DNA from: Prescottella defluvii
GTDB lineage: Bacteria; Actinomycetota; Actinomycetes; Mycobacteriales; Mycobacteriaceae
Assembly (NCBI RefSeq): GCF_000738775.1
Contig: NZ_JPOC01000041.1
Span: forward strand, 1-57,953
Length of the DNA: 57,953 nucleotides
Reading direction: 5' to 3'
Both the position numbers and the translations under genes were made by a program. Positions 50,810-57,953 of the stretch are shown here, piece after piece; position 1 is the first letter of the stretch; the number at the start of each line of letters is the position of its first letter. Below the pieces are notes generated by a model, which was not told the origin of the DNA, did not search any database, and saw nothing but the letters and a program-made list of their open reading frames with translations.

Positions 50810-51477
50810 GACACACCTCCCCCGCGGGCCGCGATGCTGCGGCGTTCGATCCGTGCGAAGAAGTCGTCGAGTTCTCCTCGGGCGTCCTGCCCGCCGTCGA
50901 ATCCGCGCCAGCAGCGCCGTAGCCGGCCCACCAGTTCGTAGCAGGCGTCGATCGGCAGCAGGTGGCACTCCGCGCCGCCGGGACCGGTGGTCGGCACCCG
51001 GATCAGCAACGCCTCCACGTCGTCGACCACCGCGCGGAGCGCGGGATTGGCCTCGACGACGGCATCCCAGGCCGCGATCGGCAGTTCCGATTCCGTCGCA
51101 CCGGCGGGCCCCGGATAGAACGCGACCGTGCGCTCCTGCACGGAGTTGCGGAAGAAGAAGGCCAGTCCCACCGGGATCTCCAGCCCGTCCCACTGCCCCG
51201 GACCCAGCCGGAACTCCGGGAACGACACGTACCGGTCCGGCACGGCCCGATACTTCAGCCCCACAGCGGGTTCGGTGAACAGCAGGTAGCACGGTCGGCA
51301 CACACACATCAACTGTCGTCCGGCCATGTTCACGACGTGCGAGTGCTCGTCGGCGATCGGGACCGCGCACATCTCGCACCGCTCGCCCGCCGGCGCACCC
51401 GGCCTGGTCGCCGCGATACGACGCAGCACCCCCAACGCCGATCCGGTGGGGGTGCCTGGTCCGCGCGGCGCACTCAC
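50806..51477 (-). CDS. DUF5947 family protein
   Basis: 223 residues from GTG 51477, overlapping the NifU/Rieske-like stop (GTGA). An N-terminal zinc-knuckle-like set reads E-R-C-E-M-C-A-V-P-I (about 30-40) and L-M-C-V-C-R-P-C-Y-L-L-F (about 56-67), with H-S-H between, so a metal or Fe-S site is likely. The body has Y-R-A-V-P-D-R-Y, a W-D-G-L-E-I-P-V-G-L-A-F-F-F-R-N-S segment, and C-H-L-L-P-I-D-A-C-Y-E-L. I recognise the DUF5947 family of group 1h operons. A role in electron transfer or cofactor delivery is possible because of the Cys set, but unproven. Confidence 0.8.
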   Translation of the reverse strand: MSAPRGPGTPTGSALGVLRRIAATRPGAPAGERCEMCAVPIADEHSHVVNMAGRQLMCVCRPCYLLFTEPAVGLKYRAVPDRYVSFPEFRLGPGQWDGLEIPVGLAFFFRNSVQERTVAFYPGPAGATESELPIAAWDAVVEANPALRAVVDDVEALLIRVPTTGPGGAECHLLPIDACYELVGRLRRCWRGFDGGQDARGELDDFFARIERRSIAARGGGVS

Positions 51478-52409
51478 CCGGTCACCGCCGTGGGCACGGC
51501 CACCGAGAGCACGCCGTCCCGCACCAGGACCGGCAGCGGATCGAGGTGCTCGTCCGGCGCCTCGACCCCGGCCCCGGCGCGGCGGACGTCGTAGTGGGCA
51601 CGGCAACTCGGACATCGCAGGACCGCATCGTTCACCGGACCGCCGGCACGGCGCGCCATCGCGGTGCCCGCCATCGAGTTCCCGCACGCGGGGCACCGGT
51701 CCCGGTACGCGAAGAGTTCGTCACCCAGGCGGCACACCAGCATCGTCAGTCCCCCGACGGTGAACCCGCCCACCTCGCCGGGTTCCAGCTCACCGAACTC
51801 CGGTACCGCGAGCCAGTTTCCGCTGGGCTGAGCGCTCTCCCGCACGTGCGCGAGCAGCGAGTCGACCGGGAAGACACCCGGCGTGGGCGCGCTCTCGCCC
51901 TCGTCGGTCTCCACCTGGATGGTCGTGACCTCCGGCGCGGCCGCCTGCACGGCGCCCTCCACCGCGAGTTGCAGCGTCACCGCCGACGACGGACACCCGT
52001 GGCAGCTGCCCAGCAGACGCAGGCGCACGACCCCGTCCTCGGACACGTCGACGAGTTCGACGTCACCGCCGTGCGATCCCAGGTACGGGCGGACACTGTC
52101 GAGCGCCGTCCGCACCCGGGTGCCCACGGCGTGCGGATGCAGCCCACTCACCAGCAGCACACTCGACACCAGTTCGTCACGTGCGAGTTCGTCGACCAGT
52201 CCGGGCGTGTGCTCACCGATCGCCAGGATGCGACCGAGCGCCTCACCGTAGAGGTCCACCACCTCGCGGACGAGTTGCTCGGCGCGTTCCCGCGCGACCG
52301 GGCCTCCGGCCGCGGAGGCGTCGAGCAGCGTCTCGATCCGATCGCCGGCGCCCCGCCAGCGATCAGATTCGTGTGTCCGGATCTGTGTCTCGTCGTCAAC
52401 CGGCCCCAT
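51474..52409 (-). CDS. NifU-like and Rieske-like iron-sulfur protein (HhyE-type)
   Basis: 311 residues from ATG 52409, eight bases after the large-subunit stop. Residues about 95-165 form a NifU C-terminal domain with C-H-G-C-P-S-S (Cys136, Cys139). Residues about 197-300 form a Rieske-fold domain, but the first ligand motif is C-P-A-C (Cys239, Cys242) in place of C-x-H, and the second is C-P-S-C-R-A-H (Cys266, Cys269, His272). So four Cys and one His are available and the cluster may not be a classical Rieske type. In mycobacteria the equivalent gene is needed for hydrogenase activity and is thought to carry electrons toward the quinone pool. Confidence 0.88.
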   Translation of the reverse strand: MGPVDDETQIRTHESDRWRGAGDRIETLLDASAAGGPVARERAEQLVREVVDLYGEALGRILAIGEHTPGLVDELARDELVSSVLLVSGLHPHAVGTRVRTALDSVRPYLGSHGGDVELVDVSEDGVVRLRLLGSCHGCPSSAVTLQLAVEGAVQAAAPEVTTIQVETDEGESAPTPGVFPVDSLLAHVRESAQPSGNWLAVPEFGELEPGEVGGFTVGGLTMLVCRLGDELFAYRDRCPACGNSMAGTAMARRAGGPVNDAVLRCPSCRAHYDVRRAGAGVEAPDEHLDPLPVLVRDGVLSVAVPTAVTG

Positions 52410-52417
52410 TCCTCACC

Positions 52418-54211
52418 TCACTCGCCGGTCATGGACTGCGTCGGGGAATGCAGCTTCTCCAGGGTCTTCCCGTCGCCGAGGTACATGTGCACACCGCACG
52501 GCAGGCAGGGATCGAAGCTGCGCACGGTCCGCATGATATCGATGCCCTTGAAGTCGTCGCGGCCGTTCTCCTCGTAGATCGGCAGATCCGTGACCGCATC
52601 CTCGTACGGCCCCGGGATGCCCTCGGCGTCGCGGGGACTCGCGTTCCACGGCGTCGGCGGGTACGGGTGGTAGTTTGCGATCTTGCCGTCCCGGATCACC
52701 ATGTGGTGCGAGAGCACGCCGCGCACCGCCTCGGTGAAGCCGCAGCCGATGCCCTCGTCGGGCACCTCGAAGGGCTCCCACGTCTTGGTCCGGCCGGCGT
52801 TGATCTCGACGAGCGCCTTGCGCGCGAAGTGCAGTGCCATCGCGGCCGCGTACGCCTGGAAGTACGTCCGCGCCCGATTTCGCTCGATCGTGTTGCTCCA
52901 CTGCGGAATCCGCCACTCGAAGCTCGCCGGCCCCTTGAGCGCCGTCTTCGGGAATTCGATCTTGACACTGTGGCCGGTGGCCAGCACCTCGTCGGTCTCG
53001 ACCATTCCGGCGAGCGCGGTCGACCACATCCGGGCCAGTGCACCGCCGCCGGTGTCGAGCGCGAGGTTGTTCTTGCCGTCGAACCACCGCGGCGACATCA
53101 CCCAGCTGTACTTGTCCTCGAGGTCCCGTTTCTGCGGCTTGGGATTGGTGTGCTGGTTCCACGGGTGCCGCCGGTCCACGGGATTGCCCAGCGGATCGGT
53201 GCTCACGAACATCTCCTGGTCGGACCAGTCGTCGTAGTACGACGAGCCGAGCATGATCCGGATGCCCAGGTTGATGTCGACGAGGTCCGTCGTCACCAGC
53301 TTGTTGTCCACGACCACGCCCGGGGTGACGAACATCTTCCGCCCCCAGTCGGTCATGTCCTTGTACGCGAAGTTGCACACCTCGGGGTCCTGGAAGGCGC
53401 CCCAGCACCCGAGCAGCACCCGACGCTCACCGACGTGCTCGTAACCCGGCAACGCCTCGTAGAAGAAGTCGAACAGGTCGTCGTGCATGGGCACGACCTT
53501 CTTCATGAACTCGATGTAGCGCATCAGCCGCGTCGTGTAGTCGGTGATCAACTGCACGGTCGCCACCGTGCCCACGCCGCCGGGATACAGCGTCGACGGA
53601 TGAACGTGCCGACCCTCCATGAGACAGAACATCTCTCGGGTCAGCCGACTGACCTGGAGTGCTTCCCGGTAGAAATCGCCGGTGAACGGGTTGAGCGCCC
53701 GCATGATGTCGGCGATGCTCCGATACCCGTGCTGGTCGGCGTGCGGCGCCGGAGTGTTCTCGGCCTGCGCGAGCACCCCGGGGTTGGTCTCGGACACCAT
53801 CTTCTCGCAGTAGTCCACCGCGACCAGATTCTCCTGGAAGATGTTGTGGTCGAACATGTACTCGGCGGCCTCACCGAGGTTGGCGATCCACTCCCCCAGG
53901 TGTGGAGGCTGCACCCCGTACGCCATGTTCTGCGCGTAGCACGAGCAGGTCGCATGGTTGTCGCCGCAGATGCCGCAGATCCGGCTGGTGATGAAGTGCG
54001 CGTCGCGCGGATCCTTGCCCTTCATGAACAGTGAGTAGCCGCGGAAGATCGACGACGTGCTGTGGCACTCGGCGACGGTCTTGTTGGCGAAGTCGACCTT
54101 CGTGTAGATCCCGAGGCTGCCGACGATGCGGGTGATCGGATCCCAGGCCATCTCGACCAGGCCCTTGTCGTCGGCCGTCCCCCGTTTCGGCTCGGGCACG
54201 GTTGCAGTCAT
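52418..54211 (-). CDS. hhyL: [NiFe]-hydrogenase large subunit, group 1h
   Basis: 597 residues from ATG 54211, with GAGAGG upstream. The nickel site cysteines are in R-I-C-G-I-C-G-D-N-H-A-T-C-S (Cys79, Cys82) and D-P-C-L-P-C-G-V-H (Cys569, Cys572, His575). The D-N-H-A-T-C-S extension of L1 is typical of group 1h (formerly group 5). The 22 residues after His575 should be cut off by the maturation protease. The protein is longer than most large subunits, as in this group. It splits H2 at trace levels with tolerance to oxygen. It follows the small-subunit gene by 40 bases. Confidence 0.97.
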   Translation of the reverse strand: MTATVPEPKRGTADDKGLVEMAWDPITRIVGSLGIYTKVDFANKTVAECHSTSSIFRGYSLFMKGKDPRDAHFITSRICGICGDNHATCSCYAQNMAYGVQPPHLGEWIANLGEAAEYMFDHNIFQENLVAVDYCEKMVSETNPGVLAQAENTPAPHADQHGYRSIADIMRALNPFTGDFYREALQVSRLTREMFCLMEGRHVHPSTLYPGGVGTVATVQLITDYTTRLMRYIEFMKKVVPMHDDLFDFFYEALPGYEHVGERRVLLGCWGAFQDPEVCNFAYKDMTDWGRKMFVTPGVVVDNKLVTTDLVDINLGIRIMLGSSYYDDWSDQEMFVSTDPLGNPVDRRHPWNQHTNPKPQKRDLEDKYSWVMSPRWFDGKNNLALDTGGGALARMWSTALAGMVETDEVLATGHSVKIEFPKTALKGPASFEWRIPQWSNTIERNRARTYFQAYAAAMALHFARKALVEINAGRTKTWEPFEVPDEGIGCGFTEAVRGVLSHHMVIRDGKIANYHPYPPTPWNASPRDAEGIPGPYEDAVTDLPIYEENGRDDFKGIDIMRTVRSFDPCLPCGVHMYLGDGKTLEKLHSPTQSMTGE

Positions 54212-54251
54212 CGAGATGCCTCTCTTCCCTCGGCGTTCGCGTGCGGTCGCG

Positions 54252-55337
54252 CTACCAGGTGCGGACGGCCCCCGTCCTGAGCAGGCGCCCTGGTGCACGC
54301 CAGTGCGGTTCCTTCTCCAGCGTCCGGCCGGTGACACTGCGCAGGGTGCGGATCACCGATCCGTAGACCTCGGACGCCGTGCTCGACAGCTTGCCGCCCG
54401 GAGGCTCGTCCATGAACGGCATGAACTTGTCCGGGAATCCCGGCATGGTGCAGCCGATGCAGATGCCGCCGACATTGGGGCAGCCGCCGATTCCGGCCAT
54501 CCAACCACGCTTGGGCACATTGCATTTCACGACCGGACCCCAGCAGCCGAGTTTGACGATGCACTTGGGTGAGCCGTACTCGGTCGCGAAGTCGCCCTGC
54601 TCGTAGTAGCCGGCGCGGTCACAGCCCTCGTGCACGGTCTGCCCGAACAGCCACTGCGGTCGCAGCGATTCGTCGAGCGGAATCATCGGCGCCTGCTCGG
54701 TCACCTGGTACAGCAGATAGGTCAGGGTTTCGGACAGGTTGTCCGGCTGGATCGGGCACCCCGGCACGCACACGATCGGCAGACCGGCCTTGGACTTCCA
54801 ATCCCACCCGAGATAGTCGGGCACGCCCATCGCCCCGGTCGGATTGCCGGCCATCGCGTGGATACCGCCGTAGCAAGCACACGTGCCCGCCGCGACGATC
54901 GCCGTCGCCTTCGGCGCCAGCCGGTCGAGCCACTCGCTCGTGGTGACGGGCTGCCCGGTCTCCGGATTGTTGCCGAACCCGCACCAGTAGCCCTCGTCGT
55001 GCAACTTCTCGTTCGGAATCGAACCCTCGACGACGAGCACGAACGGTTCCAGCTCCCCGCGGTCGGCCTTCCAGAACCATTCCAGGAAGTCGTCGGCGCC
55101 GCCCTCGGGCCCGCACTCGAAGTCGATCAACGGCCAGTGCACGGCGATCTTGGGCAGGCCCGGCAGTGCGCCGAAAACTATCTCCTCCACGCTCGGCTGC
55201 GTCGCGGCGGTGAGTGAGACGGAGTCGCCGTCGCAACTGAGCCCCGCATTGATCCACAGAACGTGGATGAGTCCCTCGTCCGTATCGTCGGCCTCGGCGT
55301 GCCCTGACTTGTTCGCAGCTTTGGTCGGTGTCGACAT
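54252..55337 (-). CDS. hhyS: [NiFe]-hydrogenase small subunit, group 1h
   Basis: 361 residues from ATG 55337, with GGGGAG eight bases upstream. There is no Tat signal peptide, so the enzyme stays inside. The proximal-cluster motif is C-D-G-D (Cys35 to Asp38) where most groups have C-x-G-C, the Asp ligand described for the Ralstonia group 5 enzyme. Further ligands: G-T-C-A-C-Y-G-G, V-P-G-C-P-I-Q, then H-E-G-C-D, K-L-G-C-W-G-P and G-G-C-P-N-x-G-G-I-C-I-G-C-T-M-P-G-F-P-D for the medial and distal clusters. It passes electrons away from the NiFe centre. A small GC hairpin (55352-55367) lies just upstream of its ribosome-binding site. Confidence 0.97.
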   Translation of the reverse strand: MSTPTKAANKSGHAEADDTDEGLIHVLWINAGLSCDGDSVSLTAATQPSVEEIVFGALPGLPKIAVHWPLIDFECGPEGGADDFLEWFWKADRGELEPFVLVVEGSIPNEKLHDEGYWCGFGNNPETGQPVTTSEWLDRLAPKATAIVAAGTCACYGGIHAMAGNPTGAMGVPDYLGWDWKSKAGLPIVCVPGCPIQPDNLSETLTYLLYQVTEQAPMIPLDESLRPQWLFGQTVHEGCDRAGYYEQGDFATEYGSPKCIVKLGCWGPVVKCNVPKRGWMAGIGGCPNVGGICIGCTMPGFPDKFMPFMDEPPGGKLSSTASEVYGSVIRTLRSVTGRTLEKEPHWRAPGRLLRTGAVRTW

Positions 55338-55416
55338 GTCGGCCACTCCCCGGGGCGCATCCGCCCCTGCGTCGCCGGAGTCGACCCTCGGCCCACTTGC
55401 GCGACGCCCACCACAA

Positions 55417-56217
55417 TTAAGGCGCGGACCGGGGTCGGATGTCAACGTCGGTCGCCCATCCCAGGCGACGCTCGGCGATCCACCGATACCACCGGTCCAG
55501 CCCCTCACCGCTGGTCGCGGACAGATTCACCACCTGCACACCGGGATTCACCGATCTTGCATTACGTTCGCACACCGCCGGGTCGAACGAGACATACGGG
55601 AGCAGGTCCGTCTTGTTGACGATCACGAGGTCGGCCACCGCGAAGATGTGCGGGTACTTGAGCGGCTTGTCGTCGCCCTCCGTCACCGATATCAGGACAA
55701 CCTTACCTTGCTCGCCGAGGTCGAACAGGGCCGGGCACACCAGATTTCCGACATTCTCCACGAACACCAACGATTCGTTCACGGGATGCAGCGTGTCGAG
55801 CGCACCGCGCATCATCGCCGCGTCGAGGTGACATCCGGAGCCCGTATTCACCTGCACCACAGAACATCCCGTCGCCTTGATCCGTTCGGCGTCGAGCATC
55901 GTCTCCTGGTCACCCTCGATCACCGAGATCGGGCCGGTCTCGGACAGGTCTCGAACGGTGCGCTCGAGCAGCGTGGTCTTCCCCGATCCGGGCGAGCTCA
56001 TGAGGTTGAAGGCGAGCACGCCGCGCTCGGTGAGCCACGTGCGGTTGGCCGCCGCGAGCAGGTCGTTCTTGGCCAGGATCTTCTCCTCGAGCGTGATCGT
56101 CTCCGTCGCGCTCGGCGCGTGGGAGTGCGAATGGTCGTGCGAATGATCGTGCGAATGATCGTGCGAATGGATATGTCCGGCTTCGTCGATCTTGCCGCAG
56201 CCACACGTTGCACACAT
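55417..56217 (-). CDS. hypB: nickel-inserting GTPase HypB
   Basis: 266 residues from ATG 56217, three bases after the hypA stop. The N-terminal M-C-A-T-C-G-C-G is the high-affinity nickel motif, followed by a His/Asp repeat (about 15-33) that can store nickel; it is encoded by 12-base near-repeats at about 56120-56175. The GTPase has P-loop G-S-P-G-S-G-K-T-T (about 75-83), E-G-D-Q-E-T, the C-H-L-D-A metal site and N-K-T-D. It delivers nickel to the large subunit together with HypA. A 79-base gap to the small-subunit gene may hold an extra promoter or processing site. Confidence 0.97.
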   Translation of the reverse strand: MCATCGCGKIDEAGHIHSHDHSHDHSHDHSHSHAPSATETITLEEKILAKNDLLAAANRTWLTERGVLAFNLMSSPGSGKTTLLERTVRDLSETGPISVIEGDQETMLDAERIKATGCSVVQVNTGSGCHLDAAMMRGALDTLHPVNESLVFVENVGNLVCPALFDLGEQGKVVLISVTEGDDKPLKYPHIFAVADLVIVNKTDLLPYVSFDPAVCERNARSVNPGVQVVNLSATSGEGLDRWYRWIAERRLGWATDVDIRPRSAP

Positions 56218-56220
56218 GGT

Positions 56221-56550
56221 TCAACCCACTTCCATCGACATGATCCGCAGTTCGCGGCCGGAGAGGACCTCGACGTCGGCGCTGCCGCACGGACACAGCA
56301 GCACCAGGTCCTGCAGGGGAAAGTCCGTGTCGCAGCCTCGGCAGTGCGCCAGTCCGGGAGGCTCCTCGATCTCGAGCCGGGCGCCCTCGGCGACCGTGCC
56401 CTCCGTGATCAGTTCGAAGCAGAACTGCATCGCGTCGGGCACCACCGCGCACAGGCAGCCGACCTGCAACCGGATGCTGTGCACGCTACGGTCGCCGGCG
56501 CGCTCGCACACCGCGTCGACGACGCTCTGGGTGATCGCCATCTCGTGCAT
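56221..56550 (-). CDS. hypA: nickel chaperone HypA
   Basis: 109 residues from ATG 56550, with GGAGGGG seven bases upstream. GTG 56553 would add one residue, but HypA needs Met-His-Glu at its start, with His2 binding nickel. The zinc site is C-R-G-C (about 73-76) and C-P-C-G (about 89-92), the C-x-C spacing usual in actinobacteria. It is the first gene of the operon. Upstream on the minus strand TATCGT (56586-56591) with TTGCCG (56607-56612) could be a promoter, but the 15-base spacer is short. Confidence 0.95.
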   Translation of the reverse strand: MHEMAITQSVVDAVCERAGDRSVHSIRLQVGCLCAVVPDAMQFCFELITEGTVAEGARLEIEEPPGLAHCRGCDTDFPLQDLVLLCPCGSADVEVLSGRELRIMSMEVG

Positions 56551-56658
56551 CACGGGTCCCCTCCGGACGGAGGCTGTCCGAAGTCACGATAGGCCGCACC
56601 CGTGACCGGCAACAGGGATTCGGCGAAGCAAGGCGCCACCGGGCCCGACGGTGCAGCG

Positions 56659-57012
56659 TCAGCGGGCGTCGTGCTCGTGGGAGTGGGTGGCCCCGATGGT
56701 GTGCAACAACTCGTGCACCGTGTCGTCGACCAGTCGGTAGCGGACGGTGCGGCCGGAGCGCTGAGCCGCCACCCACCCCTGCTGCCGCAGCAGCCGCAGC
56801 GCGTGGGACACCGCGGTGCCCGTCATGCCGAGCGCGGCCGCGAGATCGGAGACGCAGATGCCGGGCGCATGGTGCAGGCACAGCAGCAACCGCAGCCGAT
56901 TGGGATCGGACAGCAGTTCGAAGCGGCCGGCCCAGCCCGCGATGTCCGGCGTCACGAGCGCCTGCGCGGCGCGGCGGACGTGGTCCGGGTCGATCGCGGA
57001 GGTGTCGGGCAC
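56659..57012 (-). CDS. ArsR/SmtB-family regulator with His-rich tail, probable nickel sensor
   Basis: 117 residues from GTG 57012, the usual ArsR length; ATG 57069 would add 19 residues with no better signal. The winged helix is clear: L-L-S-D-P-N-R-L-R-L-L-L-C-L, V-S-D-L-A-A-A-L-G-M-T-G-T-A-V-S-H-A-L-R-L-L and the wing Q-R-S-G-R-T-V-R-Y. The C-terminus V-D-D-T-V-H-E-L-L-H-T-I-G-A-T-H-S-H-E-H resembles the alpha-5 metal site of mycobacterial NmtR and KmtR, which sense nickel and cobalt. It stands 108 bases before hypA on the same strand and divergent from a hydrolase gene, so it may control either. Confidence 0.85.
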   Translation of the reverse strand: MPDTSAIDPDHVRRAAQALVTPDIAGWAGRFELLSDPNRLRLLLCLHHAPGICVSDLAAALGMTGTAVSHALRLLRQQGWVAAQRSGRTVRYRLVDDTVHELLHTIGATHSHEHDAR

Positions 57013-57061
57013 GGCCTCAGTGTAGGTCTGCGAATCCGGATCGGGACCTAACGTAGAGGGT

Positions 57062-57856
57062 GTGGTCATGCAGCAGGCAGTCAATCCCGTCGACGGCGTC
57101 GGCATCGCGTACCGGGTGATCGGGGACGGTCCGCCGTTGGTCCTCGCGCACGGAACGGCGCTGTCCAGCGCCATCTGGCGCGCGTTCGGCTACGTCAAGG
57201 CCCTGCGCGACGAGTTCCAGCTGATCCTGCCCGACATGCGCGGTCACGGCCGCAGCGACAAGCCGTACGAGACGTCGTCGTACGCGATGGACCTCGTCGT
57301 CGGTGACCTGGTCGCGGTGCTCGACGCGCTGGGCCACGAGCGGGCGCACTACCTGGGCTACTCGTTCGGGGCGCGGGTCGGCCTGTCACTCGCCGTCGCC
57401 GCACCGGAGCGTCTGCGCACGCTCACGGCCGGCGGCGGCAGCAGTCGGCCCCAGGCCGGATCGTTCGACAAACTGTTCTTCCCCGGCTGCATCGACGTCC
57501 TCGACCACGAGGGCATGACGGCGTTCCTCGACCGGTGGAACGCGCACCGGCCGTGGCCGCTGGACCCGGCGACGCGGGCCGCGTTCGACGCGAACGACAC
57601 CCGCGCCCTGGTCGCCTACCTGCGCCGCTCTGAGGAGGAACCCGGCCTGCCCGACGCGGCACTCGAGGCGCTGGAGGTTCCGACGATGCTGTTCGTCGGG
57701 TCCGAGGACCGGCCCCGGTTGTCGGACACGAAGAGGCTGGCGACGCTGATTCCCGGGTCACGCCTGGCGGTGGTCGACGGCTTCGACCATGCCACCACCG
57801 TCGCGGCCTCCGCCGAGGTCCTGTCGGTGGTGAAGCCGTTCCTGGAGGAGCACTGA
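57062..57856 (+). CDS. alpha/beta hydrolase
   Basis: 264 residues from GTG 57062; ATG 57068 two codons in is equally plausible. The fold motifs are L-V-L-A-H-G-T (oxyanion region, about 27-33), D-M-R-G-H-G-R-S-D (about 58-66), nucleophile G-Y-S-F-G-A (Ser near 101), V-G-S-E-D-R-P with the acid (about 214-220) and F-D-H-A-T with the His (about 240). No signal peptide. Similar to 3-oxoadipate enol-lactonase or haloperoxidase-type esterases; the substrate is unknown. A strong hairpin overlaps its stop codon. Confidence 0.88.
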   Translation: MVMQQAVNPVDGVGIAYRVIGDGPPLVLAHGTALSSAIWRAFGYVKALRDEFQLILPDMRGHGRSDKPYETSSYAMDLVVGDLVAVLDALGHERAHYLGYSFGARVGLSLAVAAPERLRTLTAGGGSSRPQAGSFDKLFFPGCIDVLDHEGMTAFLDRWNAHRPWPLDPATRAAFDANDTRALVAYLRRSEEEPGLPDAALEALEVPTMLFVGSEDRPRLSDTKRLATLIPGSRLAVVDGFDHATTVAASAEVLSVVKPFLEEH

Positions 57857-57900
57857 TGGTGAAGGATCTCTGACGGTATTCGTCGGAAATCCTTCACCAT
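57856..57900 (+). terminator. hairpin after alpha/beta hydrolase gene
   Basis: ATGGTGAAGGAT (57856-57867) and ATCCTTCACCAT (57889-57900) are perfect 12-base arms; inside, GACG pairs with CGTC around a GTATT loop. It begins at the last base of the stop codon. No T-run follows, so it could be a terminator or a 3' stability element. The last 53 bases of the window show nothing else. Confidence 0.6.
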
Positions 57901-57953
57901 CGGTACGACCTCAGCGAGCGACGGCGCCCTAGATGTACCTGGCCATCAGGTTG

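Noticed and set aside
52418-55337. Group 2a (Huc-type) uptake hydrogenase
   Set aside because: The long large subunit, the D-N-H-A-T-C-S motif and the Asp ligand in the small subunit fit group 1h instead.
1-57953. CRISPR arrays, tRNA genes, insertion sequences or attachment sites
   Set aside because: Reading both strands, I found no regularly spaced repeats, no cloverleaf with a CCA-end context, no transposase or integrase and no flanking duplications.

Overview
The window is high-GC DNA with dense gene packing, many GTG/TTG starts, ATGA/GTGA stop-start overlaps, likely leaderless transcripts and mycolata-type families (type-2 LeuA, Tat-exported phospholipase C, FadE-type acyl-CoA dehydrogenase, mycothiol-enzyme-like fold, penicillin-binding lipoproteins, actinobacterial group 1h hydrogenase). 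It reads as a chromosomal segment of a Rhodococcus-like member of the Mycobacteriales; the genus is inference. I saw no tRNA, rRNA, insertion sequence, prophage or CRISPR array. Layout, 1-12.3 kb: the tail of an unidentified gene; a DUF1707 protein and an AI-2E-type permease; a membrane class III adenylate cyclase followed by a UPF0104-type membrane protein; a FadR-type GntR regulator divergent from leuA, with an operator over the leuA -35 box and a Leu-rich leader peptide plus competing hairpins before leuA; a secreted protein, a YceI protein, a DUF1579-like protein and a Tat-exported phospholipase C. 12.4-30.8 kb: a DUF3054 protein, a POT peptide transporter, a four-gene acyl-CoA dehydrogenase/phosphotransferase/SDR/histidine phosphatase operon behind a 20-bp palindrome, an M48 protease, a DUF1254 protein, a DrrAB-like ABC exporter operon carrying two TetR genes behind a 24-bp palindrome, a tandem pair of penicillin-binding lipoproteins of which one has lost its catalytic motifs, and a KAS III-like enzyme divergent from its probable TetR repressor across two palindromes. 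30.9-38.1 kb: two ABC-F genes (the first behind a short upstream ORF and a chain of alternative hairpins), an MDMPI-fold protein translationally coupled to a 24-codon ORF that contains a 16-bp hairpin, a WYL regulator with an alpha/beta hydrolase, and a beta-carbonic anhydrase. 38.1-57.9 kb is a hydrogen-metabolism island. A CbiMNQO ECF transporter, here most likely for nickel, runs rightward and collides tail to tail with an about 15.8-kb leftward operon of 18 genes: hypA, hypB, the small and large subunits of a group 1h (actinobacterial, high-affinity) [NiFe]-hydrogenase, a NifU/Rieske-like protein, DUF5947, DUF6084, a 479-residue unknown, a 39-residue membrane peptide, a maturation protease, hypC, hypF, a SIS-HypC fusion, a GmhA-like SIS protein without catalytic residues, hypE, hypC, hypD and DUF6390. 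A His-tailed ArsR regulator lies just upstream. The whole forms a plausible self-contained unit for nickel uptake, cofactor assembly, and oxidation of trace hydrogen. The least understood and most interesting parts are the conserved unknown proteins and the two SIS-type proteins inside this operon, the leaderless leader-peptide systems, and the active/inactive penicillin-binding pair.
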